Shown: positions 44,697 through 57,720, counted from the first letter of the stretch. The stretch: DNA of 64,000 nt from Polytrichum commune (GCA_950295325.1 OX485805.1:57186758-57250757), one strand, 5' to 3'. The notes: a model not told the origin generated them from the sequence alone. Translations and numbers: made by a program.

Positions 44697-47600
44697 AGTC
44701 GTTCCGATAGCAAATGTGACTACTCTAATGCCGCATTCAACTTGTACATATCTGTTTGTATCATTCTTTGCAATAAACACACGATTTTTGGACATTAACT
44801 GTCATGTCTGTGGGAATTCATGTGAATCTGTAGAAGCTTACGAAGTGTGTCAATTCACTCATGTCTTTTTTCTTGAAGTCTTGCGGTCTCCGGTTAGTGG
44901 CATTCATGCGGCACCGCAGAATGCATGGCACCTTGACGAGATTTTCCGAAATCGAAATACCCTTGTGCTATATTTGTATTTTCTTGCAGATCAATGACAT
45001 TGCATTCTCTGAATTAGGGAAGCTCAACTTTTCTCCCGCAATTTGGCCAGGTTCCATCTTAATGAGCGAGGGGTGCCTACACTTTCAGTAACTTGTATTT
45101 TAGAAAACTACATGAGAACAAATATGGGAACCACTTTAAAGTCGCGACCTACAAATTATAAAACTTGTACTTGTAACAAAGACCAAGTTATACATCGAGC
45201 TCCATGGTATAAATAAAACAATAGTGTTTATAAATAAATTATGTTAGAGAAATTTTGAAACTTACTTACCATAGGGTTCAATAGGGTGGAGAATTAAAAT
45301 AATATATATTTAAGCCCCACACTATGGAAGAGCACCATTGGATAACATCTCATGAATGTATCTTGGTAGATGTATTTTGTCAGGTTAGATGCAAGAAGTA
45401 ATCCCAACAGGTTTGGACATTTTGTTTGGCTCTATGAGTTCCTAGTTAGGGTTTGCGTGAGCTTTTTGAACCTTTCATGTATGTGCAAACTCCTACTTTT
45501 TCGTGAAGTTGGCAAATGTCAATGGTTGATTGTTGAAGATTGTATAGTAGGCGCACGCACATAATTGTGCTCCTTTGGTGTGCCCATCCCAAGCTTCATC
45601 TTTCCTAATTTTAGTACTTTCCTTGTTTGGTAGATGGATAGGATTTAGGGTTTGATTTCTTGATGTGATTTCTCACATTTATTGGGGAGCATTGTCAACG
45701 TTGAGGAAAGGGCAACATCAGTAGGAGGCATTTATGTGAGAGTCTCGAGGTACTCAGTTCTAGTGAGGTTTCTAGCTAGACACAAACTAAGTTTGCAATG
45801 TCTCTAAAGTTCAAAATATTATCACTTTGTTGATTTCAATGCTAGTCCATAACTTATTGTACCTTGCAAGTGTAATGAGTGCGACACATCTACCAAACTC
45901 AGATCATTACTTGAGGGTATTCATCTTATAGATTGGCCCTTTCGATTCTTTGATATTGAGAGTAGATGCAAAATTAACACCAAGCTTGATGGGCTCAACA
46001 AAGTTTCTTCGGATGTATATGTTATGCCCTAGTTGTTTGCAACCTTGAATCCAAAAAGCATATGAGTGTGGTTGACTTAGATTTTGATTTTGACTTCCAA
46101 AAAATTCTAAAGTGCATAACAAAGGAGGATGAATCCAAAGATCTTACCCCCCTTGATGATTGTGACTTACCATTGCTTCCACTTTTTGGTTCCATAGGTA
46201 CGTAGTGGTGAGAGTACTTACCATGTGGCATTTGACATGAAGTCCACATTAGTTAGTGCCAAGGTTATGGCTAGATACTTGTTGGCCGAAAAGGAACTTA
46301 AGAAAGATTCAAAATTAATAACCTTGGAAGATCACCAATGGCACTTGAGGTCTTCACACTAAAATTTTGTGGGTGCAGTAAACGTTTATTGTGTGGAGTG
46401 TTGTATAGAATTTGGATCCATCATTGGAGATCATTCCAAAAACACAATCCACAACCTCTTCGCGATTTTTATAAAAATCATCTCATGTCATAACATCAAG
46501 TAGCAGTTTAGCGGGTTACCCTTTGAGTATCCGCAATATTGCCTCAAAAAAAGGGAAAAACTTGCAAAACAAGGGTGAGCAAATGTGGAATTAATAAAAA
46601 ATGGTATCTTCAAAAAGGTGTTGAAATGGTTACCACTGCAGATATCAAAAGACTTTTTTGAAAAGTATAACTACCTTTCTGACACCACCAACTTTTCTAC
46701 TGCTTTATAGCTATGTAGATTTGTTTAAATTTTAATTTAGACTACATTGGAGCCTTTATTGTCCCTTGGCATTAGTTTTTCCCTAGAAACTGACATAATT
46801 AATTCTAAGTAGTGAAAGTAACTACCCAAACAGGTTCAAAATAGCCTACAAAAAACTCAAAGGTAGTGTCACCTTTGCGTGTGCCGGTTTGATGTTGTTT
46901 TGAGAAGATCTTTCCTGGCTTGTTACTTAATGTTATGGTCTAACATACATATTCAAAATTGGTGCCAAAGAAAGGGAGTTCAATTTAGTGATCATCCCCA
47001 ATCACAAGCCTTTAAAAGGAAGTCTATTGCCTTGGCCGCATTTGACCATCAAGCACTAGTAGCTAAAGGCATTCATATACTACGTGAAGTGAATGAAGTT
47101 TGGGCCAACGAGAAAAAACTCTTTGCTCTAGTTGGGGATCATGTATCAAAGGAAGTCATGTTCTTTAAGTATAAGGTTCATTGTATACTATGAGGATTAT
47201 TTTTAGCTCTGTCCTCCAAAAAAGAACATGAAAGCCAATCTAGCCATTAGTTGAGTTGAGTGTCATTGAATTGAAGGTTCTCAAAGATGCCCTATGTGAT
47301 TCTAACTATGATGTGGAGGAGGACTACAAAATTGTTTTGTTTGAGGAAATGCAAGTGTACAAACCTCCAACTACTTGTTGAATTGTTTTGGGTAGGATTT
47401 TAGGTAGAGGTTGTGGCAATGCTTTTGGTAAATTATATGGTTTGCAATGTTGAGGTTAGAGTTAGGGTTTGGGTTATTTGTCTTGAGCATGGAAAGCTCA
47501 ATGTTGTGTATTTGGTGGTTACAACCACTTGAACTTAACCACAACACTGATTGCTTCATATATGAGATGTGATTGGTGTTGGCTACTTGTGTTCTAATGC

Positions 47601-48423
47601 TACATGTATGTATGTAATTGTATTTATAAACACGAAACTTGAAAGCATTTGCATGTATATTTTTGCACAAGCATTTTATCAAATTATCACCAATTCCATG
47701 TGTGTATGTTTTGAATGAGTATAGTGCATACTAGGAAGCTAAATTGCGTTGGGGTGTGAGTTATGATATCGTATATGTAAGTGTTAGATTTTACATGACA
47801 TCATCAAAAACTATAATTTATGACTACTATATGCCTATGTAAAAGAAGAATAAATACCAAGTTAACCTATCCACAGGGTTCTCAAAAACAGTGAAACATA
47901 ATATTAGAGTCCACAATATCTACCTTCTCCAATATAATACCCTCTCTAAAAACAACTTGTGTTCTCATGTGTTCCCACTAAATAGAAGGGAGTGCTCCTG
48001 AGATTCCAGTGCAACCACCAAAGGGTATTTTCACATGCAGTTGTTTTTGCAATCTTATTAGTTTTCAGTTTCTGAATACAGCAGAGCACACATCAATTCT
48101 GTGTTGATCATTTGATTGGATACATAAGGATGTGCTGGAAGGATTCTATCTGTGGTGATTCTTTCCTATACAAAATAAACTGGACAAAGCATTGTTTCAA
48201 CTTGACTCATGAAACATTGCATGAGATTTATACCTGAACTGAAAGCCCATCCTTACATTATGCTCACGCAAGGGCCAATTATTTTTTAATGATGTGGGTT
48301 AAGCAGCTCTGGAGCTGTGTAGAATTTAGGTCAAGAGGAGGCATTGGTTGCAACCATTTCACAGGTTGCATGTGCATGGGACATACTTTCCTTTTCGTAT
48401 GCATTTGAATGGACTCGGACACT
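44697..48423. other. mostly anonymous; decayed coding remnants at 45.9-47.4 kb
   Basis: After the 3' UTR of BAG gene 2, plus-strand open stretches occur between 45900 and 47360 in changing frames. Examples are FDMKSTLVSAKVMARYLLAE (near 46230), KREKLAKQG (near 46550) and QALVAKGIHILREVNEVWAN (near 47053-47112). They look like a broken protein-coding gene, perhaps transposon-derived, but no catalytic motif identifies the family. Confidence 0.35.
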
Positions 48424-49070
48424 ACAAAAAACTGGATGCACGAATAGAATCTGGGTTTCTGGAGTAGATTTCACCTCAGGAACGTCTTGATAGGTCAAAT
48501 ATGCTTCCGAAATCTCCTCTGCACAAATCTCTTCGAGAGTAAATCTCAAGCATCCGTACAGGAGAGATATCAATTTACAAACACCTACGAAAAACTGGAT
48601 GCATGTATGGAATTTGGGTTTCTGGAGTTGATTTCACCTCATGAACGTCTTGATAGGTCAAATATGCTTCCGAAATCTCCTCTGCACAAATCTCTTCGAG
48701 GGTAAATCTCAAGCATCCGTACAGGAGAACTATCAATTTACAAACACCTACGAAAAACTGGATGCACGTGTAGAATCTGGGTTTTTGAAGTAGATTTCAC
48801 CTCAGGAACGTCTTGATAGGTCAAATATGCTTCCGAAATCTCCTATGCACAAACCTCTTCGAGGATAAATCTCAAGCATCTGTACAAGAGAGCTACCAAT
48901 TTACAAACACCTATGAAAAACTGGATGCACGTATAGAATCTGGGTTTTGGGAGTAGATTTCACCTCAGGAACGTCTTGATAGGTCAAATATGCTTCCAAT
49001 ATCTCCTATGCACAAATCTCTTCGAGGGTAAATCTCAAGCATCTGTACAAGAAAGGTATCAATCCACATA
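48424..49070 (+). repeat. 163-bp tandem repeat, four copies
   Basis: The word ACTGGATGCA recurs at 48431, 48594, 48757 and 48920, exactly 163 bp apart. Each unit includes GATTTCACCTCAGGAACGTC, TTGATAGGTCAAATATGCTT and CTCTTCGAGGGTAAATCTCA. The units differ by a few per cent. It is too short to be a satellite array; function unknown. Confidence 0.95.
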
Positions 49071-51239
49071 CACCACTATGATCTTGAAACCTTAATTTGC
49101 AGTCACCAGTCTCAACATGCAGGGAATTGTCCTTGGAGGATTCTCATGCATTCATTTAAGGTACGCAACAAAGACAACGTGCTCATAAATTGTGTCATAA
49201 GGTCCTCCAGTGACTCAACCAAATGTTGAACGGATACATAGGTGAATCCATGGTGTCAATACACAATACAAATAATGGTATCAAAGAATCTACCTGATTG
49301 GCATCAAAGTTGTGAAACCAATCAAATATTGATATATGGTGGGTATTTCAAGGTGAGAGAATCTTTGTACACTCAAGATATTATTTTGGGTTAGTATCAA
49401 TCTAAACCATATTGAACTAGGGTATTTTTTACCTAGATCTAAAGGTTCTTGGATGATATAAAAAAATAAATATATCCTCCAATACCCATATGCTACTAGT
49501 ATATGTAAATGTAAAATCCTCAATAGAGAAAACAAATTCTATATTATGCTTGTTCAAGATCTGGTAAGGTAATAAATGTTAAAACAATTGCAAATTGAAG
49601 GTGGATCTCATGTGTACAACACTAGATTTTACTCTAGAACTTGGTTAAAATAGAACATGGATGTTCCTAAACGAGAAGTAAATGTGAGTCTTGATTGAAA
49701 ACATTTAAATGTGTGCATGCCATATGTACATCGTAACATCATTTTTTAGTTGAATCCCATTGTTAACTTCTCAACTTTGATGGCTGCTTAACAACACACC
49801 AACGAGGAGCTTAGAACAATATCATTGAAGCAAATTCATGGTGTAAATCTTGAACAAGGTAAGGAAGGAAGCAGGTTGGGCATTGGGAGAAAGACATTGT
49901 GCATCTAACAAGTGCGAAGAATCTTAAAACAATTCAGCTATGTTTCCCCTATGGTATGGATGGAAAACACACACTACATATTGGAAGGTAGTGTGCATGT
50001 GATTTTGGTGTCATGTAGGAAGAGGAAGCAAAAAAAGTTGCAATAGTTTGTTGAGATTTATGACTTTGTGGCTATGACACCAAAAAGACACTTGTTGCAA
50101 TGTGAATGGACTCGAGGAGATGTGGAAGAGATATAACATGGTTGGACATTTAAATGATGGCTAGTGGTGGCCATGTCAAAGACATAAGCATGTTGAAACC
50201 CCACATTTCAATAACTCGGATTCCTACAAACCAAGTAAGTTAGTTAGGGTGGGTTTCCATGTCAATCACTGACCCACTAGATTCTAGATAATAGTGGGTT
50301 ACACGTGTTCTCAAGAAGATAACAAAAACAACCAAACAACTACATTTTGATTTCCCATCAGAATGTGGAGGGTTGTGACCATGGGTCACTAGACTTCCAT
50401 ACACCCATTAAATACATAAAGTAGCAATGGTTGGTTGGCACATACAAATCCTATCCCACCATATTTCATCTACATTTATCCTTATATAGATTTTGGCAGG
50501 CGACCAACATACATTGAAACCCACCCTTAGTATGCACGCCAAGTTTGTAAGGTATATGTGGCCCTCTTGTGACAATCCAACTCCATAGCCGATCTTACCA
50601 TCTGGACCAAATCATAAATTGCCTCATCTGGTTAGCGATTGCGAACAATATTTGGAGTTGAGATGCAAAGGTCCTCTTTCTAGAATTTAATTGATCACAT
50701 AAGCCCCCTCGATTGTGACTCACTTTTCGCTATTGAACAAGAACATATACTTTGAGCATATATACTCCTATATCTGAAAATGCTCACTTGTGCTTCAAAT
50801 TCACTGCAGAGCTCAATTTTCGAGATCAATCACATTCTCTTTCTAGCTCACTCCTCACATAGGTAGCGAGGATTCATTTGAGAGTGACTTTGCATATCAA
50901 ATGCATTTAAGAACTGCATTTTTTTACCACGAAATTGATTCTCGGAATAGGAGGGGACACCACATCATTCATTCCTACTCCCGCCTCTTCCGAAATCCTT
51001 GAAAACAGATCTCACAATACACAACACTCTCAGTATGCACCCACGCATCGACACTTGTGGGGAATCAACTGCGCTTCATAACAAGTTTGAATTACTCCTG
51101 GCAGCCAGTTTCCTAATCTCTCTGATATTTGACAAAGTAGACATTTTGGATTGCAGAGTGAGGCTTGTCAGAACTGGCGGACCGAGTTCCAATTGTGAAG
51201 AAGACAAAGTCGATTCCGGTTAGCCATGGCCATTCTTAC
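49071..51239. other. no gene seen
   Basis: AT-rich intergenic DNA. An open stretch at 50999-51223 directly precedes the BAG relic and could be its decayed upstream coding part, but no motif supports this. Confidence 0.4.
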
Positions 51240-52480
51240 GTGAAACCTGTTCTCGTGAAGTTGATAATACTTTGAAAAATGTTGCGGCATTGAAAATTCA
51301 ATATGCATTTCGGTGCCACTGTGTCAGGAAGCAGACTTCCCTGAAGCATTTTAAGATCGTCCTGCACAACTTACAAGGTGCGGCAGGAACTTAAGGAGCC
51401 AGTGTGCAAGGTAACTGAGATGGAACAACAGTTTTAGGGCTTATTGCAACGATGCAACACAGGGGCGACAGAAATGGACCGTTTCCAGGCGTTATGGTGC
51501 CTCTGTTGCGATTCAACTCAGTTCAGGGCGCTCACCCTGCTGTACGTAAGGTTCGGAAGTAATTTGCGAAGGTTAGCGATGGCCGTTCTTGTGTTAGAGC
51601 TTTTCAAGGAGTCGAGTCTCGTAGAGTCCGAATTACTATTGAGAAATGTTGCGGCCTTCATAACTCAATCTGCATTTCAGGGCCACTCCGTCAGGAAAGT
51701 GGACACCTCTGGAGCATTTGAACAGGCGCGGGAGGAACTTAAAAGAGCTGGTGCACAAGATGACTGAGATGGAGCAACAGTTAAGGTGTTCGTATGCAAC
51801 GATGCAACACACGGAATCGGACTGGTGCAGGCGTCATTGCACTGGGTGGGACTCAGTTCAGGCTCCAGAGCGCTCAAGAACGAGATGTCAGGAAGTAACT
51901 TAAGTTGTGAAGGAGTCGATCCAAGAACCTCGGTTCCTTGATTCCTCGATTTTAGCAAGGGCACCGCGGAATTTCTTTAGAAGCACGCGAGCCTGGGGAC
52001 AGACCTTGACAAAGAAACCAGTGGAGCTCCATCTGTGGCCAATAACCTTGAAAAAGGCTTCAAAATGGAGGGAGGATTGGAGTAGATTCTGGCGTAATTG
52101 GAGGAAGATACAGCAATTTTAAGACGAGGTAGATATCTCTACCAAGTTATAACCTAGTCCAAAGTTCAAACCCTCAGATCGACGGTAAACACGACAACAT
52201 ATTATCAAAGAGCGACATAACTGAGATGATGGAGCAACATGAGTTTGAGAACTTGTATTGCAAATACAGGGACAACACACGGAAATTAGACCTATTGCTC
52301 CAGGCGTTATGGCGATTTCTGTTGCGATTTGACGTAGTTCACATCAGTGCTTGCAAGAACGAGATGCAAAGAAGTAACTTAAGTTGCGAAAGAGTCGACG
52401 AACCCAGCTTCCCGATTTTAGCAGGGACAATGCGAAAAAAAAATCCTCTAGGATCAAGTGAGCCAGCTAGTGGAGCTCCG
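51240..52480 (+). pseudogene. decayed BAG-family locus, BAG cassette repeated about three times
   Basis: Near 51283 a frame reads VAALKIQYAFRCHCVRK, an IQ motif like that of the BAG genes. After a frame change comes LKEPVCKVTEMEQQF, then near 51472-51555 GVMVPLLRFNSVQGAHPAV and RKVRK before a TAA. This is clearly related to LRLDSLQGVHPVVRDIRK of the intact BAG proteins. A second, more decayed unit runs from about 51645 (VAAFITQSAFQGHSVRK, LKELVHKMTEMEQQL, GVIALGGTQF). A third unit near 52220-52400 keeps only fragments (GVMA, LLRFDVVH). Units one and two lie about 355 bp apart. Stops and frameshifts rule out a functional protein. Confidence 0.8.
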
Positions 52481-53721
52481 TCTGCCATGGACAAGAACAT
52501 CAAAAGGGCTTAAAAATGGAGATGAGACTGGCAGCATGATTGGAGGGAAGATACACCAATTTTAAGCTTCGTAGAAATCTCCACCAAGTAAAACCTAGTC
52601 CAAGTGACCTCCGCGGACTGAGAGGAGGAGGATACAACATATTATTTATTTATAGGAGTGCATCGAAATTCAAGGCTGTAATCGCTAGAATTTCGTATTA
52701 GGGGAGTGGCAACAAGTCTAATGAAAGCGGCATTTGAGAGTAAACTTAGGATCAAAAGACAGAATTGGAAGACGGGATAATACGCACCGAATCTGTTACG
52801 TCGCGGACAGGCAGCATTGGCCTTCCTTCATGATCGTCCCGCTCGCGGATCAGCACACAAGGACCTAATTATCGAGCCTGGAAGTCTTCTATTCAAATAA
52901 TTCTCAGTAGGGTGGGTCCTTGAATGAGATGTCAAGCTTCACCTAATTTTAATTGGGGGCGTAGGTAGATGTGGAGAAGAACACAATCTCCTATTGGTGG
53001 TGTAAGTTACTTGTTTGGTTCATTGAGCCATGTGGATCACATAGAGGAGTCGTCACTTGCATGTGAACTTGAACCAACATGTGGATAGTTGTATGTGGCG
53101 AGTAGGCAAAAGTGATTTCCAAGTAGGTTAGACACTGCAACACTAATGGCCCCTTCCCACTTTACACCTAGAGGCCGGGCCAATTCGTTGTGTAAGAGGC
53201 TTCAAATCCTTACTTGTGATTGGCCGAAAGGCTGAAATCGGCCCCAACCCTTTTACACCTAGAGGCCGGACCGATTTGGTGGTATGAATTTTTTTAATAA
53301 AAAAATGCATGGTATGACATGGCCCGAGCTTGTTGAATTGGGTGCACCCAAAATGGAAGGATGCTTGAGGTGACTCAAATTAAGGTGAACTCGCAGCATC
53401 CCACTGTTATATTATGAAGGCCCATGTCATTAAGTAATATTGTGGAAGAACGTGACCATGGAATATATTAATTATGTAATGGCATGATCCATAATTTGTT
53501 TTGTTTCCTCCAGGTAAATCATTTTGGCATGGGAGAACGTTACTAGGTATTGCAGCGTGCTCATAAACCTAATTTCAAATATTAGCTGTGAGCATAAGAA
53601 AACAATTTGGAAATCGATCCAGATACCAAAAAAATTGTGTATGATAGATAACTTAAATTACTTCAACTGTGTATCATGTCCAAATTGGCCAACTCTGGTT
53701 ATTTATCAGAGCCTGCCACGT
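52481..53721. other. no gene; repeat fragments
   Basis: A third partial copy of the dispersed LTR-like repeat is at 52990-53145 (GAACTTGAACCAACATGTGG). A CTAGAGGCCGG block occurs twice near 53168 and 53260. No coding sequence is supported. Confidence 0.45.
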
Positions 53722-53793
53722 GTCGTTGTAGTATAGTGGTAAGTATTCCCGCCTGTCACGCGGGTGACCCGGGTTCGATCCCCGGCAGCGGCG
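53722..53793 (+). tRNA. tRNA-Asp (GTC)
   Basis: 72 nt starting GTCGTTGTAGTATAGTGG and ending TTCGATCCCCGGCAGCGGCG. The anticodon loop CCTGTCACG carries GTC. The acceptor stem, D-arm and T-arm (GTTCGATC) are complete. There is no intron. A T run at about 53803-53810 is the Pol III terminator. Confidence 0.97.
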
Positions 53794-53936
53794 TTAGGGC
53801 ACTTTTTTTTCTGTCACTTCAGGAGCCAATCTTAGCTTACATTTTTTTACTTCATTCTCCCAACATAACTACAGAATTCTTTGCTCACATTTTTCATGTA
53901 TTTTCATGCACATGTAAAAATATCTCACATAGCCAC

Positions 53937-54779
53937 TACACTAAATATGTTATTTAGTGTCACCAATTCTAATTGTCTTGCTCAATTCTAATTGTAAACT
54001 GCGGTGTAGTGTCACCAACACTAAGGGCCACTTCACACACGGGACTGAATGCCCATTATACTTCAAGCACTCTCCTTGGTGGAAAAGGCGGAGCCGGTCC
54101 AAGTTCACGTCACACTACGCTCGAGGGACCAACGGAGTAAGTGAATGCAAGATGGATGTAAAGTTTACATGGATTCCTACATGGCATCAAATGAATCATC
54201 TTTTGTGGTCACTTGGACTATTTTAAAAAACCACCTCTTGGAGGTAGGTCTAACACAAATTTAAACCGAGAGACCATGCATTCCGAACACTCACAACCAT
54301 GTGAGGACCCGCATGAATAGAAATTCATTGAAATAGTATTTGGTTGAGGGCCAGGTCACATACGGCTTCACACTACACTTGAGGATCTGTGACCACACTA
54401 CATGATTTTGGAGGTTTTCGGGATGGCATTTGGACACTTCCTTTTGGGCTCTCACAATTTCATGGTCACGGCTCTTGACTCGTGCGTGAAATGGCCCTAA
54501 ATACTAACCCAACAATATTTGTCATCCCTTGACATTATTTTTGGGGGATTGCAGTGTTGCAACTACTATCACTTACCACGTAATTTCTCATCCAAATTTC
54601 AATCATCCATGACAATATTTCGTCACAAGTTTCTGACAAGAGAGGGTAGGGTTTTGGCTAATTGATGAACTCATCCATAATCCATGACAATGTTTGTTCA
54701 CCTATTCATGACAAGTGTCATCCGAAAAGTTCCAATAGAGACATGAAATACCATGACACTAGATATCACATTCGGTGTA
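53937..54779 (-). mobile_element. MITE family A, copy 3, split by a family H MITE
   Basis: Inverted relative to 10998-11344 and 14727-15154. It starts TACACTAAATATGTTATTTA and ends GATATCACATTCGGTGTA. Removing 54025-54497 and one TAA restores alignment with the other family A copies. Confidence 0.85.
54025..54497. mobile_element. Harbinger-like MITE family H, nested copy
   Basis: 473 bp with ends GGGCCACTTCACACACG and CGTGCGTGAAATGGCCC, flanked by TAA at 54022-54024 and 54498-54500. It is the same family as 22709-23213. Because the host is a repeat with known uninterrupted copies, the TAA duplication is directly verified. Confidence 0.92.
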
Positions 54780-55767
54780 ACCACCCAGAACTATATTTGC
54801 TGTTCAGCTGTGAACTGAAATGTTCCAGTTCGAAATGCACGTAAAATGTGGGGTGACTCAAATCTGCCGGCAAAAACATTCTCATGCATGTGCACGTTAC
54901 ATGTATCCGGCAACTCAAGATTTGTTCCTATTTTGACGCAAATTCCACATTTTTCGTCAAAGTGTTGCAGACAGCCAGCAAATTACCTACTTAAGTGATT
55001 TAGATGCTCTGATCTAGCATGATCATTAGAAGTATTAGCACATGGCTGGCTGTATGTCGAGAGTTTCTGTACTTCCACGGTTCACACACGGAGTATTGGA
55101 TACATTTCATGAAATAGCGAACAAGTCATGTTTGGGGGTATTACATATGTTTCAGTATGTAAGATAGCAGTGAAGGGAAACCTGAGGTTCAAAACTACCT
55201 CCAACACATTTTTATGCAAGCCAAAATGGAAAATATATCGACCTTCCGCACAGTTTTATTTCACGGAATGTACGACACAAAATGAAGTGAAGAGAATAAG
55301 CTCGACTCACAAATCTTCTTTAGTTAGAAGCAGGTCGCAATGGATTATCCATGAGGAAACTACAAGTGTTCTGGTGCCACTGAGTCTGGTTGAATTCGTA
55401 AGTAATGTGAGAAGAAAAGAATACTGCTTTGCTGTGGAGATCAGATGAGATGAGAACCTCTCCCCACAGCAGCTGCAATTATGGAAGGATATTTTGCATC
55501 CTTTTAAAGGCGGCGTCTGTTGCGACAACCTGAAAAATAGCAGTTCTCCCCACATACCCTAAGCTTACGACCCGTCTGACTCACCCCGGCAATGTCCTAG
55601 GTATACATATCATTCGGGTCGTTGTCAACACCAAGCTCACAACCCAACAAATCTGTACTAACAATTTCGAGTATTTTCTGTTACGGCGATTAATCATTCC
55701 TACTGGTCCCGTGCGTTGAATCATATGCTGATGAGAGCAATAAACAATTTCTTTCGACCAATGGAGC
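54780..55767. other. no clear gene; 3' flank of the expansin
   Basis: A plus-strand open frame of 106 residues (55128-55448) has no recognisable domain and probably arises by chance. The expansin 3' UTR (minus strand) should lie just below 55768. Confidence 0.4.
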
Positions 55768-57650
55768 TTACACCTGGCTGCCTTCGTATGTCCTGCCGAA
55801 AGCCCAGCTGCCGTCGGACACCCTGCTTTGAACAACGCTGCCATCGCTGGTGACGATCTTGAAGCTGATTCCTTGGCCGCAAATGTTGAGACCACTTTGC
55901 CAGTTCACTCCCCAGTTCCTCTTCATGGGGCACCATGCGGTTTTATCTCCCTTGACGAACGCCTCGGTGACGACTCCGGACCTTGCAACGTTGAGGACGG
56001 TCACCAGGAGGAAGTTGCAATTTCCGTTGATCGTATATCTGATGCCTCCATTCTTCTGGCAAGCAACCCTGCAAGCAGCAGCAACAGCATTACCGCTCAA
56101 ATTACTCGGAGACTGTCAGAATAAAAAACACTCTTCACAACATGAGCACTCGTCTTAAGAATTCGTCTTCTGCCATCAATTTCGTTGATCTTGAATCTTG
56201 ATTTGCTTATTTGATCCACATCCTGCCCCTAACAATCCTTGTCACATGGTCACAACACGCAAAAACGGAGGGCTAACAGACAAGAGAATACCAATCGGAA
56301 GAAACGGTAAGGTTAAGCGAGGATTCATACCTCCTGTACTGCACTGGCACCACTCCAGCCACAATCTTTGCCATCCTCGCGAACACGGGCTGTGACAAGT
56401 CGAAATGCTCGTGGGGAGGGTCGCACCATCCGCCGTTGGAGCCTGGTGGGCAGAAATTGGTAGCAGTAACAATGATGGAGTTTCCATAGCAAGCAGGAGA
56501 GCTTACGCACTTAATCTCATAGCAGGCACCGCAAGAAAGGCCGTTCTTGAACAATGCAGAGGAGAGAGCAGCAGTGGCGATCCCGTACCCGGTGGCGTAG
56601 AGGTTTCCGAACCCGCAAGCACCGCCTGTGCAGGAAATGGATTACAGGGTGTAATTGAGGGTCTGAGGGATTATGCAAGAAAGAATACAAAAACAAAAAG
56701 GCACGTGCAGATATGATGTAAGGAATGGAAGGCAGTATCATGTTGTGCTTTCATCGTGCGTAGGTCCTAATACGCTTCATGATGTCAAATTCCAACAAAC
56801 TTCACGGCGTTGTCAGAGAGATAGACGTACCCATGGTTCCCGATGCGTCGGCGTTGCCGTAGAATGTACCCTTTGCAGGTCTCCATGCCACGCCACTGGT
56901 GCTGGGTTGACTATAGCGTTGAGTAGGACGGTAGGTTTTGGCTCTGGCCTTTGCCTGTCTAGATTTCAGGGCAAAAGAGGCATACATAGCCTCGCGTTCT
57001 AAACGATTTGTGGGCGAGTCTCCGCCTGTCCCGCCTGTCGTGTCAGAGGACTGATATGTCTCTAGCGTGTCATAGGTTTGGAAGTGGTCTTGCAAATAAT
57101 CCTGTCCAACATTAGATGCAAAACTCGGGTCAGCGGAGCTATAGAAAGGCGGTTGATATGTGACATCGTTAGATGCGAACGTCGGGCCATCGTACAGTAT
57201 ATCATCTGAACCCAACCCTTCACCGGAATAGGTCGACACTTGATATTCGTAGACTTGGTGACCAGGCGTTTCAGACGTAGTGCCAGTTTGATCACTCTGA
57301 GTTGCATAACTGTCTTCCACCGGATATTCAGTCATATCAAAGCCCACCGGTGCTGGAGCTGGCTCTGCAGCAGCGGGAGTAGGAGGAGTGGCCTCTGCAA
57401 ATGGAGCAGCTCTCGTAAGATCAACACTCGATAGAGAAGTAGTGTCGAGTGGAATAGTAGACAAGACCGCTGAGGTTTTCGATTCTTCAGGCCCTGTAGA
57501 ATTCCCGGGAACACTAAAATTCATTGACGAAGTCGATCCCTGAATCTCTTCATCATTCGCCTCTGCGCTTCTGGTGAGCAGCACCAGCGCCACTACCAAC
57601 ACCGCAAGCATCTTCAACGACGCCCTGAACACAACCGATCGAGACACCAT
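55768..57650 (-). CDS. EXPA: alpha-expansin with a long N-terminal extension, 3 exons
   Basis: Exons 57650-56831, 56625-56331 and 56068-55768 (minus strand) join at GT/AG sites, 1416 nt, 471 residues. Residues 1-31 form a signal peptide (VLVVALVLL core, SAEA end). The expansin part begins at about 256: [20 protein letters not shown], the Cys framework [18 protein letters not shown], and HFD at 347-349 (HFDLSQPVF, diagnostic of alpha-expansins), then YRRVACQK across exon 2/3 and a CBM63-like C-terminal domain ending in EGSQV. Expansins loosen cell walls without hydrolysis. Residues 32 to about 255 are a Ser/Thr/Pro/Tyr-rich, low-complexity extension, whereas usual alpha-expansins have only a few residues here. 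I chose the ATG at 57650 because a TATA box at 57713-57720 would put an earlier ATG (57698) before the likely transcription start. Confidence 0.95.
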
Positions 57651-57712
57651 TAAGTCTCTCAGATCTAACAAGATCAACTTGATTTTAAACCGTAGCACTC
57701 ATAAGCAACCTC

Positions 57713-57720
57713 CTATATAG
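57713..57720 (-). promoter_or_regulatory. TATA box of the expansin gene
   Basis: CTATATAG on the minus strand lies 63 bp upstream of the chosen ATG. Transcription should start near 57685, giving a 5' UTR of about 35 nt. Confidence 0.5.
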
